From: Melioribacteraceae bacterium
GTDB lineage: Bacteria; Bacteroidota; Ignavibacteria; Ignavibacteriales; Melioribacteraceae
Length of the DNA stretch: 64,000 bases
Reading direction: 5' to 3'
Assembly: GCA_030584085.1 (NCBI GenBank)
Contig: CP129490.1
Location: 777,511-841,510, forward strand
This document shows, piece after piece, positions 44,987-54,777 of this stretch. Below the pieces are notes generated by a model. That model worked only from the letters and a program-made list of their open reading frames with translations. It had not been told where the DNA came from and did no database searches. The position numbers and the translations under genes are program-made. Positions within the stretch are counted from its first letter, which is position 1, and each line of letters starts with the position of its first letter.

Positions 44987-45630
44987 TACATTATTCCAAT
45001 ATTTATTGTTAAATAAAAATGAGCGATATCTTTTCTAAATCGATCTCGTAAGTTTTCAACTCCCTCGTCGAATAGGTGCATGTAATAATATCTTAGATTA
45101 ATTCCAATTAAATTTGATTTACTCGATCCAAAATTAGCACCGAACCCTACATAACCGCCGACAGCAAATTTTGTTTCGGCATCACCAAATGCGCTGAAAA
45201 ATTCTTGTTCATAAGGTGTAGATAAAATTAATGTAGGACCAACACCAAAATTTACATATGGTCTTAGGTTTGAAGTCAATTCAGTAGAAAACAATCTGTA
45301 TTGCAATCCAATATTAACGGGAATAAGAAATACCCTATTAATTTTTCCTACAGTAAAAGTATTACCCCAATAATCTATATATTGAAATTCTCTCTCGTCT
45401 TTCGATTCGGAAAAAGAAAGATCAATAAACCCGGTCATTTCCGTATTAAACTCTTTTCTAAAAAAAGTACCTATCCCAAATCCACCTTCACCGAACATCA
45501 AATCGACGCCCCACGAGTTTGGCGGAAATTCTTCGGGCGGTTTTTCCGGAGCAAGTTTCCCTATTTCTTGACTGTATGCAAGAGTACTTAAAAATATTAG
45601 CAAAATGAGAATAATTTTAATTCTCTTCAT
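44983..45630 (-). CDS. Outer membrane beta-barrel protein
   Basis: 215 residues. Signal peptide (IKIILILLIFLSTLAYSQ, cleavage near residue 21), then alternating strands with Gly/Asn turns (LMFGEGGFGIGTFFRKEF; VNIGLQYRLFSTELTSNLRPYVNFGVGPTLI) and a C-terminal strand YLTINIGIMY, as in 8-12-strand barrels. First gene of the three-gene reverse operon. Function unknown. Confidence 0.78.
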   Translation of the reverse strand: MKRIKIILILLIFLSTLAYSQEIGKLAPEKPPEEFPPNSWGVDLMFGEGGFGIGTFFRKEFNTEMTGFIDLSFSESKDEREFQYIDYWGNTFTVGKINRVFLIPVNIGLQYRLFSTELTSNLRPYVNFGVGPTLILSTPYEQEFFSAFGDAETKFAVGGYVGFGANFGSSKSNLIGINLRYYYMHLFDEGVENLRDRFRKDIAHFYLTINIGIMY

Positions 45631-45727
45631 TCTTAATTCCTTTTCTCTTTGTTTTATGCTAAAATTAGATATTATATTTCAAAAATCAATGCAATGTTTC
45701 ATATATATTTTTAGGGTAGGCTAAACT

Positions 45728-46228
45728 ATGGCACAAAATATAGAATTAAAACTAAAAGTAGAAAATTTTAGTTCGATTCTTCTATTAATTAAAGAAAACA
45801 ACATCACATTTCAAAAAATGATCCCACAAAGAGATATTTACTACAAATGTAATTCTGGTTTACTTAAACTTCGAATTTTTGATGGTAAGGGAGAATTAAT
45901 TTATTATGTACGGAATGAAAATACTTCCAACCGAATAAGTTATTATGAAATCCTAAATGTGAACCCGGTCGAAGCAGAAAAATTTTTCAGCAATCTTTTT
46001 GAAATTGAAACGGAGGTTGTGAAAAAGAGAAATTTATATATTCATAAAAACACTCGAATTCATTTAGATGAAGTTGAAAAACTCGGTAATTTCATAGAAC
46101 TTGAAACGGTTGTAAATGAAGGAGTTGAAGCCGGTAAAAAAGAATTCGCTGAAGTTGTGAAACTTCTGGAATTGGATTCATCGGATCAAATAAAATCTTC
46201 TTACCGAAATTTATTGCTTAACAAATGA
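45728..46228 (+). CDS. CYTH-domain protein (class IV adenylate cyclase-like)
   Basis: 166 residues. NIELKLKV at residues 4-11 is the first strand of the CYTH fold, which usually carries ExExK; here the first Glu is Asn (N4), a variant known in class IV cyclase-like members. LLKLRIFDG, LIYYVRNEN, RNLYIHKNTRIHLDEVEKLGNFIELE complete the tunnel strands with Arg, Lys and Glu residues that bind phosphates and metal. It could be a cyclase, a thiamine triphosphatase or a polyphosphate enzyme. It overlaps the next gene by 4 bases (ATGA). Confidence 0.85.
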   Translation: MAQNIELKLKVENFSSILLLIKENNITFQKMIPQRDIYYKCNSGLLKLRIFDGKGELIYYVRNENTSNRISYYEILNVNPVEAEKFFSNLFEIETEVVKKRNLYIHKNTRIHLDEVEKLGNFIELETVVNEGVEAGKKEFAEVVKLLELDSSDQIKSSYRNLLLNK

Positions 46229-49200
46229 TTCTTACAAAAGATAAAATAAAATCAATCGATCTGATGGGAGAAATTGATAACCGAATTACTCAAGGATTGG
46301 TTAATAAATTATTGATCGTTGTTCCCACAAATAGAAAACTTCGATCAGTCAAAAAAGATATAATAAATAGATCACCGAACAAATCAGTAACCAAAATAAA
46401 TATCGAAACGATAAGTACACTTGCTACAAAATTGCTTCAAGAGGTTAAACCGTTTGAACAATTGAGTGAAGCCGCTGCCTCTGTATTTATTAAACAAAGT
46501 GCGGAAAGCACTAAACTCAATTATTTTATTAATTATAAGTCCGGAATTCCAAACGGTACACTCGATAGAATCAAAAATGTGATTTCGGAATATAAAAAAC
46601 ATAACATAACACCCGAGAAGCTCTTTAATGAAAGTATAACTCTTGAAGGTTCGGAGAAATTAAAAGCACAAGATATTTCGGCTATATATAAAAAATTTAA
46701 AAGCCTTACCGAAGAAGTTAATGCTTACGAAATTGGTGATGTTTACGAATATCTAATCAATGTTGACAAAGAAAAGTTCAATGCGATATTCAGTAAACTT
46801 TTTAATCAAGTTGAATTAGTCGCGTTGTTGGGATTTGATCAATTCACGGTTCCTGAAGTAAAAATTATCAGTTCAATTTCGGAATTTGTGAATAATAAAC
46901 TTTATATAGACTTTGACTATAATCAATACAATCCACTAATATTTAGTCACTTAGAGGATACAAGTAAACTTTTGGAATCATTTGATTTTCATGGAGTTGA
47001 AGATAAATCATTATATGAGTTTACTGAGTTCACTCAAGCAGTTAGAGAAAAACTATTTTTGCAAATCGAGAAGCGAAAAATTTCAAAATATAAAAACAGA
47101 ATAAAAATAATAAGCGGAAGAAATACAGAAGAAGAAATTGAGTTAATAGCAAAACAAATAAAAACACTGATCGTTGATGATAATGTCGCTCCGCATAACA
47201 TAGCTGTAGTCTTTAATTTGATATCGGAGTACTCTCCAATAGTTAAAGATATTTTTGAAAAGTATGGTATCCCATTTAATTTAACGGACAGAACATCGTT
47301 AGATCAATCCATTCCTGTTACTTCATTTATAAATGTTTTGGAGATAGGCGAGAATGATTTTTATTATAAAAATATTTTTAGAGCATTCAGTGGTAGATTT
47401 TTAAAGCATTATGAAATTGATGTGGTTAACCTAAATTATGTCGCTTCAAAATTAAAAATTATTTCTGGTTACAGAAATTGGATAAACACAATTGAAAATG
47501 AATTACATAACCAATCCAACGACGACGAAAAAATATCAGCCGGAAGATTAGAAAAGGCGTTACAAGATATTGCTAAAATTCACGAGCTTATTCAACCATT
47601 CAATAAAAAATTGACACCTATTGAGTTCTATAATTTATTAATAAAATTTCTAACCGAATCTCAAATTACTATTACAGTTTTAAAAGGTGATGAAAATTAT
47701 CGTGAAGAAGATATCGCAGCTCTTATAACTTTCATCGAAACCATTGAAGAACTTTTACACCTAATTGAAAAACAGAGTAAAGATGATGAAAAATATTCTC
47801 CCACCTTTTATCTTGATCAAATAAAAACGGCATGCAGTTGGGCGCGATTCAATATTAAAGGAAGATCTGATTTTGGAGTTTTAGTGACTTCGGTTAACGA
47901 AATTCGTGGATTAACTTCTGACTATTTATTTATTGCCGGATTGAATGACGGAATTTTCCCGACAAGATATAATCCAGAAATATTTTTCTCTGGTTCATTT
48001 GCAAAAAAGGAAATTACACATCAAACCGAGGAACGTTTTCATTTCTATCAATCGCTTTGTACTTGGCGAAAAAGTTTATATTTATCAACTTCTTCTTTTA
48101 ATGGAGACCGCGAACTTATCCATTCAATTTTTTTAAAGGATTTTGTTAAACTTTTTGAAGCAGAAGAAATTACTCATGAGAATTTTAAAGATTCCGCATT
48201 TACATTAGAAGAAGTACAAATTAATTATGGAAGTTTAATCGGCGTTAATTCGACAATTAATGAAGATGCGGCAACTGATTTAATTGATCTCAATGATTTG
48301 AATAAAAAAATTGCGGCACAAAAAGTTAGAACCTCAACACCGCATATTGAAAATTCAATAAATGGATTTGTTTCGCTCAATAATGATAGTATCATTACCT
48401 TAGCCTTGGACGAATTTAAAGATCGAGAATATTCTATTTCACAACTTGAAACCTATGCAAAATGTCCATTTAAATATTTTCTGCAATATGTTCTTAAACT
48501 TTCGGACATAGGTGAACCGACCGAAGAAGTTGAACCGATCGAATTAGGAAGTATCCTTCATAAAATACTTTATGAATTCTATTCAGAGTTACGTAATCAG
48601 AAAATTTCTTTAAAAAATTGTACGGAGAGTGAATTTCAAAAAGCTCAAAAAATTATTTTTTCTATAGGTGAAAGAAATTTGGATTCACCACTGTTTACAT
48701 CGGAAATTTCATTTTATGAGAGAGAAAAAATTCTTGGTATTGATGGGAATCAGAAAGATTCTATTCTATATCAATTTCTCAAAAACGAAAGGGAAAATAG
48801 TGACAATTCAATCCCATCATATTTTGAAGTCGCTTTCGGTTCAATCGAATCAAGAATAAAGGATCCCACTTTATCCTCATCTCAATCAATAATCGGAGGT
48901 AATGTAAAATTTAAGGGAAAGATAGACCGGATCGATGTAAATGAATCCGACTCAACATTTGATATAGTTGATTATAAACTCAGTTTGAATAGTAAACCAA
49001 CAAAGTCTGATATTTCTGATGGAATTTCTCTTCAACTGCCACTATATATGTTTGCCGCAAAACAGTTATTTGAGCGAAAAGAAATCCAATTTTCGCCCTC
49101 GGAAGTCTATCTTTATTCACTTAAATTCAATGAAAATGAACTGAAAAGGCATAAAATTTCTATTATCCCAACAAAAAGTGAGAACAGAGATAGAGAGATA

Positions 49201-49359
49201 GAAAATTTAATGAATGAGACAATTACTAAAATCGAATTGTATATTGAAAGTATTGTTAAAGGCGAGTTTCCATTGACTTCATTACCAGACCGGGAAAGGA
49301 AAGTCTGCAATTTTTGCAATTTCGGAAAGATATGCAGGGTTGAAGAAACCGATTTATAA
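46225..49359 (+). CDS. AddB-like PD-(D/E)XK nuclease/helicase-related protein with Fe-S staple
   Basis: 1044 residues. The N-terminus (KLLIVVPTNRKLRSVKKDI) is helicase-like without a clear Walker A. The middle shows UvrD-like remnants (TSVNEIRGLTSDYLFIAGLNDGIFPTRYN, about 553-581). The C-terminal nuclease has SISQLETYAKCPFKYFLQY (C747), GKIDRIDV and DIVDYKLS (PD-(D/E)XK catalytic Asp and Lys), and CNFCNFGKIC (C1028, C1031, C1037), the four-Cys iron-sulfur staple of AddB/Cas4-type nucleases. It probably takes part in double-strand break end processing. No AddA-like helicase gene is adjacent in the window. Confidence 0.88.
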   Translation: MILTKDKIKSIDLMGEIDNRITQGLVNKLLIVVPTNRKLRSVKKDIINRSPNKSVTKINIETISTLATKLLQEVKPFEQLSEAAASVFIKQSAESTKLNYFINYKSGIPNGTLDRIKNVISEYKKHNITPEKLFNESITLEGSEKLKAQDISAIYKKFKSLTEEVNAYEIGDVYEYLINVDKEKFNAIFSKLFNQVELVALLGFDQFTVPEVKIISSISEFVNNKLYIDFDYNQYNPLIFSHLEDTSKLLESFDFHGVEDKSLYEFTEFTQAVREKLFLQIEKRKISKYKNRIKIISGRNTEEEIELIAKQIKTLIVDDNVAPHNIAVVFNLISEYSPIVKDIFEKYGIPFNLTDRTSLDQSIPVTSFINVLEIGENDFYYKNIFRAFSGRFLKHYEIDVVNLNYVASKLKIISGYRNWINTIENELHNQSNDDEKISAGRLEKALQDIAKIHELIQPFNKKLTPIEFYNLLIKFLTESQITITVLKGDENYREEDIAALITFIETIEELLHLIEKQSKDDEKYSPTFYLDQIKTACSWARFNIKGRSDFGVLVTSVNEIRGLTSDYLFIAGLNDGIFPTRYNPEIFFSGSFAKKEITHQTEERFHFYQSLCTWRKSLYLSTSSFNGDRELIHSIFLKDFVKLFEAEEITHENFKDSAFTLEEVQINYGSLIGVNSTINEDAATDLIDLNDLNKKIAAQKVRTSTPHIENSINGFVSLNNDSIITLALDEFKDREYSISQLETYAKCPFKYFLQYVLKLSDIGEPTEEVEPIELGSILHKILYEFYSELRNQKISLKNCTESEFQKAQKIIFSIGERNLDSPLFTSEISFYEREKILGIDGNQKDSILYQFLKNERENSDNSIPSYFEVAFGSIESRIKDPTLSSSQSIIGGNVKFKGKIDRIDVNESDSTFDIVDYKLSLNSKPTKSDISDGISLQLPLYMFAAKQLFERKEIQFSPSEVYLYSLKFNENELKRHKISIIPTKSENRDREIENLMNETITKIELYIESIVKGEFPLTSLPDRERKVCNFCNFGKICRVEETDL

Positions 49360-49405
49360 CACAAGAATTATTGAAAGGATAAACTTAATTTCTTATTTTT
49401 GAATC

Positions 49406-49435
49406 GCCACTGCAAAAGCAGTGGCAATTTTTTTT
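49406..49435 (+). terminator. Rho-independent terminator after the AddB-like gene
   Basis: GCCACTGC, AAAA loop, GCAGTGGC, then AATTTTTTTT. Perfect 8-bp GC-rich stem. Confidence 0.95.
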
Positions 49436-49458
49436 GTTAAACGTAAAAGGTGAGTAAC

Positions 49459-49929
49459 GTGGCCAATTTCATTTACTTGAGTAAAGAGCGGTTAAGACAA
49501 ATAGAACTGGAACTTAACGAATTAAAAACGAACGGTCGTAAAGGAATGGCTGAAAGAATTGCCGAAGCAAGATCACATGGTGATTTGTCAGAAAATGCCG
49601 AATATGATGCGGCAAAAGAAGAACAAGGTTTGTTGGAACTTAAGATCAGTAAACTGGAGGAACTTCTTAGTAAAGCACAAATTATAGATACTAGTTCTAT
49701 GCCTAAGGATAAAGTTCACATCCTGGCAAAAGTTAAAGTGAAAAATTTAAAAGTGAATAAGGAGTTTACTTATACTCTTGTTTCTGCCGAAGAAGCAGAT
49801 TTACAACAGCAGAAAATTGCTTATACTTCTCCAGTTGGTCAAGCTCTTATGGGTTCAAAAGTTGGCGATACTGTTACTGCAAATGTTCCTGCCGGCGAAA
49901 TCAAATTCCAAATTTTATCGATTGATTAG
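49459..49929 (+). CDS. greA: Transcription elongation factor GreA
   Basis: 156 residues from the GTG at 49459, placed 4-5 bases after AAGGTGAG; an in-frame GTG at 49450 would sit inside that ribosome site. The N-terminal coiled coil has KERLRQIELELNELK and GRKGMAERIAEARSHGDLSENAEYDAAKEEQGLLE, the tip holding the acidic pair that stimulates transcript cleavage. The C-terminal FKBP-like domain ends SPVGQALMGSKVGDTVTANVPAGEIKFQIL. It rescues backtracked RNA polymerase. It is a single-gene unit between two terminators. Confidence 0.97.
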   Translation: MANFIYLSKERLRQIELELNELKTNGRKGMAERIAEARSHGDLSENAEYDAAKEEQGLLELKISKLEELLSKAQIIDTSSMPKDKVHILAKVKVKNLKVNKEFTYTLVSAEEADLQQQKIAYTSPVGQALMGSKVGDTVTANVPAGEIKFQILSID

Positions 49930-49954
49930 ATTTAACTAGTTTTTTCTTTTTTTG

Positions 49955-49990
49955 AAAAGGGGAGTACGAATTATACGTTTCCCCTTTTAT
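49955..49990 (+). terminator. Terminator after greA
   Basis: AAAAGGGGA (49955-49963) and TCCCCTTTT (49980-49988) pair over 9 bp with a 16-base loop, ending in TTTTAT just before tilS. Confidence 0.8.
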
Positions 49991-50005
49991 TCGTTATGAA
50001 GGGCA

Positions 50006-51373
50006 ATGAATAAAACAATCGAACAAAAAGTAATTAATTTCATCGATACTCATAAGCTAATAAGTGAGGGAGATAAACTTTTAGTTGGTTTAAGTGGTGG
50101 ATCTGATTCGGTTTTTTTAATTCATTTTCTTAAAAAGTTTCAAAGAAAATATAAAATCGAAATCTCAGCAGCACATCTGAATCATAAATTACGAGGAAAT
50201 GATTCCGAGAAAGATGAAGAGTTTTGTAAGAATTTGTGCATGAAGTTAAATGTGGAGTTTGTAACTACTCATTCAGATATTAAAAAACTAAAATCAACCA
50301 GTAAAAAATCTATTGAGGAACTTGCAAGAATTGAACGTTATAAATTTTTTGAATACACTGCGGCAAAAATTCATGCGGATAAAATTGTCACGGCACACAA
50401 CTTAAATGATAATACTGAAACTATTTTGCTCAATCTCTTTAAAGGTACGGGTATCAAGGGGATTGCTGGGATCCCGATTCAACGTAATAAAATAATACGC
50501 CCGGTTTTAAGTATTTCAAAAAAAGAGATTGTGGATTATCTAAGAAAGTCAAAACTCAAATACAGAAAAGATAAATCTAATGAAGAAAATAATTATCAAA
50601 GAAATATTATAAGAAATAAAATTGTTCCGATCATTGAATCTGAGTTAAACCCGGGATTTTCAGAAGCAATATTCCGTACATCGCTAAATATGAGACTAAT
50701 TGCCAAAATTATCTCAACTCAAACACAATCATATTTTAAGAAATATGTTGATCAGCAAGAAAATAAAGTTTTTATAAAACTCAATTTATTCACTGAGGTT
50801 GATGAACTTTTTATTGATGAGGTATTAAAATTAAGTTTAGTAATATTTCTTCATTCGGAAGTTACCTCAAAAGATATCTTAAAACTTCGAAAACTTGCCG
50901 AATCGCAAGTTGGCTCGGAAGTTAAATTCAAGAATAACTTTTCTGCGTTAAGAGAACGTGAATTGTTGCTCTTAAAAAGATCAACTAAGTTTGAATCAAC
51001 CGAAAGCAAAATTAGAGTTGGACAATCACTACGAATAGAAGATTGTGAAATCTCAATTTACAATGTGAAGAACTCACGTTTTATAATGAACCAAAGCGGT
51101 TGTGAACATGTTTCTTTAGATGTGGAACATCCAACTTTTACAATACGAAAATGGAAAGACGGTGACAAATTCATTCCTCTTGGAATGAAAAATTTTAAAA
51201 AAGTTTCGGATTTTTTGACAGATCAAAAAATTTCTTCGTCTAATAAAAAAAATCAATTAGTTCTTACATACAGGAACCAAATTATTTGGTTGGTTGGGTT
51301 GAGAATCGACGAAAGATTTAAAATTACTACAAACACAAAACGGGCGTTTAAACTATGTCTGAAAATGAATTAA
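50006..51373 (+). CDS. tilS: tRNA(Ile)-lysidine synthase
   Basis: 455 residues. Converts C34 of the tRNA-Ile CAU anticodon to lysidine. The PP-loop LVGLSGGSDSVFL (about 26-38) binds ATP; HLNHKLRG, the VTAHNLNDNTETILLNLFKGTGIKGIAGIP block (split over about 129-159) and RPVLSISKKEIVDYL are TilS signatures. A C-terminal domain (about 380-450, WKDGDKFIPLGMKNFKKVSDFL) recognises the tRNA. Its 3' end overlaps hpt by 19 bases, and the pair is followed by ftsH, a common gene order. Confidence 0.96.
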   Translation: MNKTIEQKVINFIDTHKLISEGDKLLVGLSGGSDSVFLIHFLKKFQRKYKIEISAAHLNHKLRGNDSEKDEEFCKNLCMKLNVEFVTTHSDIKKLKSTSKKSIEELARIERYKFFEYTAAKIHADKIVTAHNLNDNTETILLNLFKGTGIKGIAGIPIQRNKIIRPVLSISKKEIVDYLRKSKLKYRKDKSNEENNYQRNIIRNKIVPIIESELNPGFSEAIFRTSLNMRLIAKIISTQTQSYFKKYVDQQENKVFIKLNLFTEVDELFIDEVLKLSLVIFLHSEVTSKDILKLRKLAESQVGSEVKFKNNFSALRERELLLLKRSTKFESTESKIRVGQSLRIEDCEISIYNVKNSRFIMNQSGCEHVSLDVEHPTFTIRKWKDGDKFIPLGMKNFKKVSDFLTDQKISSSNKKNQLVLTYRNQIIWLVGLRIDERFKITTNTKRAFKLCLKMN

Positions 51374-51915
51374 CAAAAGATATTATCCAAGTTGGGAATG
51401 AAAAATTTGTTCCATTTCTTACCGAGGCTCAAATTCAAAAACGAATTGACGAGCTTGGATCTGAAATTTCAGCCGAGTATAAAACCAAACTTCCGATTTT
51501 TATCGGTGTTCTGAACGGATCTTTTATGTTCATGTCCGATCTTCTAAAACGAATTGATATAAATTGTGAAGTAGATTTTTTCAAACTATCTAGTTACGGC
51601 GATGAAAAAATTTCCTCGGGGAAAGTTAAACTTTTAAAAGAATTAAATGCTGACGTAACTGACAGACATCTAATTATAGTTGAAGATATTGTTGATTCAG
51701 GATTGTCAATCAAATTTATCGAGGAAATTTTCCGCGATCATAACCCGGCAAGCATGAAAGTTGTTTCACTTCTTTCAAAGCCGGAAAGCATCAAATATGA
51801 CGTTAAAATTGATTATATTGGGTTCGAAATTCCGAACAAATTTGTAATCGGGTATGGATTGGACTATGCCCAAAAATATCGGAACTTAAAGTCAATTTTT
51901 GTGTTAAGTGAATAA
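51355..51915 (+). CDS. hpt: Hypoxanthine phosphoribosyltransferase
   Basis: 186 residues. Salvages hypoxanthine and guanine with PRPP. The PRPP-binding motif [16 protein letters not shown] (about 103-118), the [18 protein letters not shown] strand-loop and [16 protein letters not shown] (about 163-178) match HGPRT. It overlaps tilS by 19 bases and lies in the widespread tilS-hpt-ftsH order. Confidence 0.96.
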   Translation: MSENELTKDIIQVGNEKFVPFLTEAQIQKRIDELGSEISAEYKTKLPIFIGVLNGSFMFMSDLLKRIDINCEVDFFKLSSYGDEKISSGKVKLLKELNADVTDRHLIIVEDIVDSGLSIKFIEEIFRDHNPASMKVVSLLSKPESIKYDVKIDYIGFEIPNKFVIGYGLDYAQKYRNLKSIFVLSE

Positions 51916-51934
51916 AGAAATAAGGCTACAAATA

Positions 51935-54070
51935 ATGGATAACGAAATTAAGAAAGACAATATGGCAGACGAGAATAAAAAGAGACCAAACAACTCAAAA
52001 AATCCAAAAGGTAAAAAACCTTTGGGTGGCGGTTCAAATAAACCAAATGGTGATTTCGATTGGTCGAAAGTAATTAAAACTGTTTTTAGCTGGGGCGCTG
52101 TAATTATTGCCGCAGTAATTTTTATGCAGTTTATGAGAACAGGTTCAAATACAGGTACAGAAATAACCTATGACCTCTATGAAAAATTATTAAATGATGA
52201 TAAAATCACTGAATTAAAAGTGGTAAAAACCGATATAAATGATTATCGGATTGAAGGGCAACTTACTTCAGAAGAAAGAATTCTCATTAATAACAATTAC
52301 ATTCGTGTTCAGAATTTTACGGTTACATTTGTTGAACCTGTGCTTCAAGCTCAAATTCAAAAATGGGATGATAAAGAAATTAAATATACCTTCGTTAAAG
52401 AATCTAATGAATGGCTTACTGTAATTCTAGGACTGTTACCTTGGATATTAATCATCGCTGTTTGGATTTTGATTATGCGAAGAATGCAAGCCGGTGGAGG
52501 TGGTTCAAGGGGAATATTTAACTTCGGTAAAAGTAAAGCTAAACTTATTTCCGAATCATCCGCAAAAGTAACATTCAAAGATGTTGCCGGTGCCGATGAA
52601 GCAAAACAAGAGTTAGAAGAAATAATTGAATTTCTGAAAGAACCTTCAAAATTCCAAAGACTTGGCGGAAAAATTCCTCGTGGTGTTTTGTTATTGGGAC
52701 CTCCCGGAACGGGTAAAACTTTATTAGCAAGAGCTGTTGCCGGTGAAGCAGGAGTTCCGTTCTTTACAATTTCCGGTGCGGATTTCGTAGAAATGTTTGT
52801 CGGTGTTGGTGCCAGTCGTGTTCGTGATCTTTTTGAACAAGGAAAGAAAAATGCACCATGCATAATTTTCATCGATGAAATTGATGCTGTCGGTCGGCAC
52901 AGAGGTGCGGGTTTAGGCGGCGGTCATGATGAACGTGAACAAACATTAAATGCCCTCTTGGTTGAGATGGATGGTTTTGAACAAAATAGCGGTGTAATCA
53001 TCATTGCTGCTACAAACAGACCTGATGTACTTGATCCGGCATTACTTCGCCCTGGTAGGTTTGACAGACAAGTTGTTGTCGATAGACCGGATGTTAAAGG
53101 AAGAGAAGGTGTGTTAAAAGTTCATACTAGAAAAATTCCTTTAGAGCCTGAAGTTGACTTAAAAGTACTTGCGAAAGGAACACCGGGCTTAGCGGGAGCT
53201 GAATTGGCAAACCTTGTTAATGAAGCCGCTCTGCTTGCCGCACGTAAGAATAAAAAAAGCGTTGGTATGATTGACTTTGAAGAAGCAAAAGACAAAGTAA
53301 TGATGGGTACCGAAAGAAAAAGTATGATAATTTCGGATGAAGAAAAGAAAACAACAGCTTATCATGAAATTGGTCACGTTCTGGTCGCAAGAAAAATTCC
53401 CGAGGCAGATCCGGTTCATAAAGTAACAATCATTCCTCGGGGAAGAGCATTAGGTGTTACAACTTATTTACCGGTTGATGAGAAGCACACTTATTCGCTT
53501 GAATACTTAAATGCGATGATCACCTACGCACTTGGAGGACGAGCTGCCGAGAAATTGGTTTTCAATCGATACACAACTGGTGCCGGAAACGATATTGAAA
53601 AGGCGACCAAAATTGCTCGCAAAATGGTTTGCGAATGGGGTATGAGTGAAAAACTCGGTCCTTTGGCATATGGTCAAAATGAAGAAGAAATTTTTCTCGG
53701 AAGAGAAATTACTCGTCATCAAGACTACAGTCAAAAAACTGCGGAAGAGATTGACTCTGAAGTTAAGCGTATAATTTTAGATGCCGAACAAAGAGCGTTA
53801 CAAATTCTTAATGATAATCTTGATATGCTTCATAAGTTATCTAAAGAATTACTTGAAAGAGAGATATTAGATTCTGAAGAAATAGACAAAATTATGGCTG
53901 GTGAAAATTTACCACCACTTCGCAAAGAGCCTAATGGCGAAAAATCGGTTGATAAGAATGCAGAAGATGAAATTCCTGATCATGTTCAAAAAATGATGAA
54001 CGAGCGAAAGAAACGAGACACCGATTCATCTGATGAAAATAATGAAACAAAAGATGACGGCACTCGATAA
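51935..54070 (+). CDS. ftsH: ATP-dependent zinc metalloprotease FtsH
   Basis: 711 residues from the ATG at 51935; a GTG at 51908 inside hpt is a less likely start, and the ATG at 51962 is possible too. A Lys/Asn/Pro-rich start, two transmembrane segments (about 40-60 and 160-180) with a periplasmic domain between, then the AAA+ module: GPPGTGKT (from residue 255), [12 protein letters not shown], and [22 protein letters not shown]. The zinc site is TAYHEIGH (H477, E478, H481). It degrades membrane and regulatory proteins. The C-terminus is charged and disordered. Confidence 0.97.
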   Translation: MDNEIKKDNMADENKKRPNNSKNPKGKKPLGGGSNKPNGDFDWSKVIKTVFSWGAVIIAAVIFMQFMRTGSNTGTEITYDLYEKLLNDDKITELKVVKTDINDYRIEGQLTSEERILINNNYIRVQNFTVTFVEPVLQAQIQKWDDKEIKYTFVKESNEWLTVILGLLPWILIIAVWILIMRRMQAGGGGSRGIFNFGKSKAKLISESSAKVTFKDVAGADEAKQELEEIIEFLKEPSKFQRLGGKIPRGVLLLGPPGTGKTLLARAVAGEAGVPFFTISGADFVEMFVGVGASRVRDLFEQGKKNAPCIIFIDEIDAVGRHRGAGLGGGHDEREQTLNALLVEMDGFEQNSGVIIIAATNRPDVLDPALLRPGRFDRQVVVDRPDVKGREGVLKVHTRKIPLEPEVDLKVLAKGTPGLAGAELANLVNEAALLAARKNKKSVGMIDFEEAKDKVMMGTERKSMIISDEEKKTTAYHEIGHVLVARKIPEADPVHKVTIIPRGRALGVTTYLPVDEKHTYSLEYLNAMITYALGGRAAEKLVFNRYTTGAGNDIEKATKIARKMVCEWGMSEKLGPLAYGQNEEEIFLGREITRHQDYSQKTAEEIDSEVKRIILDAEQRALQILNDNLDMLHKLSKELLEREILDSEEIDKIMAGENLPPLRKEPNGEKSVDKNAEDEIPDHVQKMMNERKKRDTDSSDENNETKDDGTR

Positions 54071-54722
54071 AGGTTCGATTGACTATAAATATGAGATATT
54101 AAGAAAAGGGATTCATCTTGTCTCGCTTTCAATCCCTGTTATTTATTATTTTATAACAAGGGAACTTGCATTAACTATACTGGTTCCCTTAGTTATATTC
54201 TCCATTGCGCTAGATTTACTCAGATATCAGAACCCTTCAATTGGAAAAGTATTCTATAAGCTATTCGGATTTTTACTTCGTGAACATGAAAAGGATCACG
54301 AGAAAAGAAATCTCAGCGGCGCAACATATGTTTTGATTGCAGCCGTTCTTACAGTTTTAATCTTCCCAAAAGTAATCACCGTTTCGGCTTTTACAATCCT
54401 TATTATTAGTGACATTTCCGCGGCATTGATTGGTAGACGATTCGGGAGAATCAAATTTTTATCAAAAAGTTTAGAAGGAACAGCGGCATTTTTTATAAGC
54501 GCGTGTATTGTCATTATTTTAGCTCCGAAAGTTGATGGACTTCAACTTGAATATATAATCGGCTTTATTGCGGCTTTCGTTGGAGCTATAGCTGAAAATA
54601 TTTCCTATGGTTACGCCGATGATAATCTTACAATCCCGCTTTCAATTGGATTTACGATGTGGGCTCTTTATGCATTGTTCTTACCAAATATGAATCTTGT
54701 TTTAAGCGGTGTTCCTAATTGA
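54054..54722 (+). CDS. Dolichol kinase/CDP-diglyceride synthase-like membrane protein
   Basis: 222 residues from the ATG at 54054; an ATG at 54033 adds seven residues, and the choice is not decided by any ribosome site. The gene overlaps the ftsH 3' end. About six to seven transmembrane helices. [20 protein letters not shown] at the start and the later [29 protein letters not shown] block (about 110-140) are the cytidylyltransferase/DGK1-SEC59 motifs (D and the RFG, K, SxEG residues bind CTP). It probably phosphorylates a lipid alcohol with CTP, such as a polyprenol, phytol or diacylglycerol. Confidence 0.88.
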   Translation: MTALDKGSIDYKYEILRKGIHLVSLSIPVIYYFITRELALTILVPLVIFSIALDLLRYQNPSIGKVFYKLFGFLLREHEKDHEKRNLSGATYVLIAAVLTVLIFPKVITVSAFTILIISDISAALIGRRFGRIKFLSKSLEGTAAFFISACIVIILAPKVDGLQLEYIIGFIAAFVGAIAENISYGYADDNLTIPLSIGFTMWALYALFLPNMNLVLSGVPN

Positions 54723-54777
54723 GAAACTTTCTCAATTGTCCGATGTATAATTTTGCACAATAAACTTAGAAACCAAA

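Noticed and set aside
52357-52872. Reverse-strand 171-codon frame in ftsH
   Set aside because: Shadow of the highly conserved AAA+ coding region.
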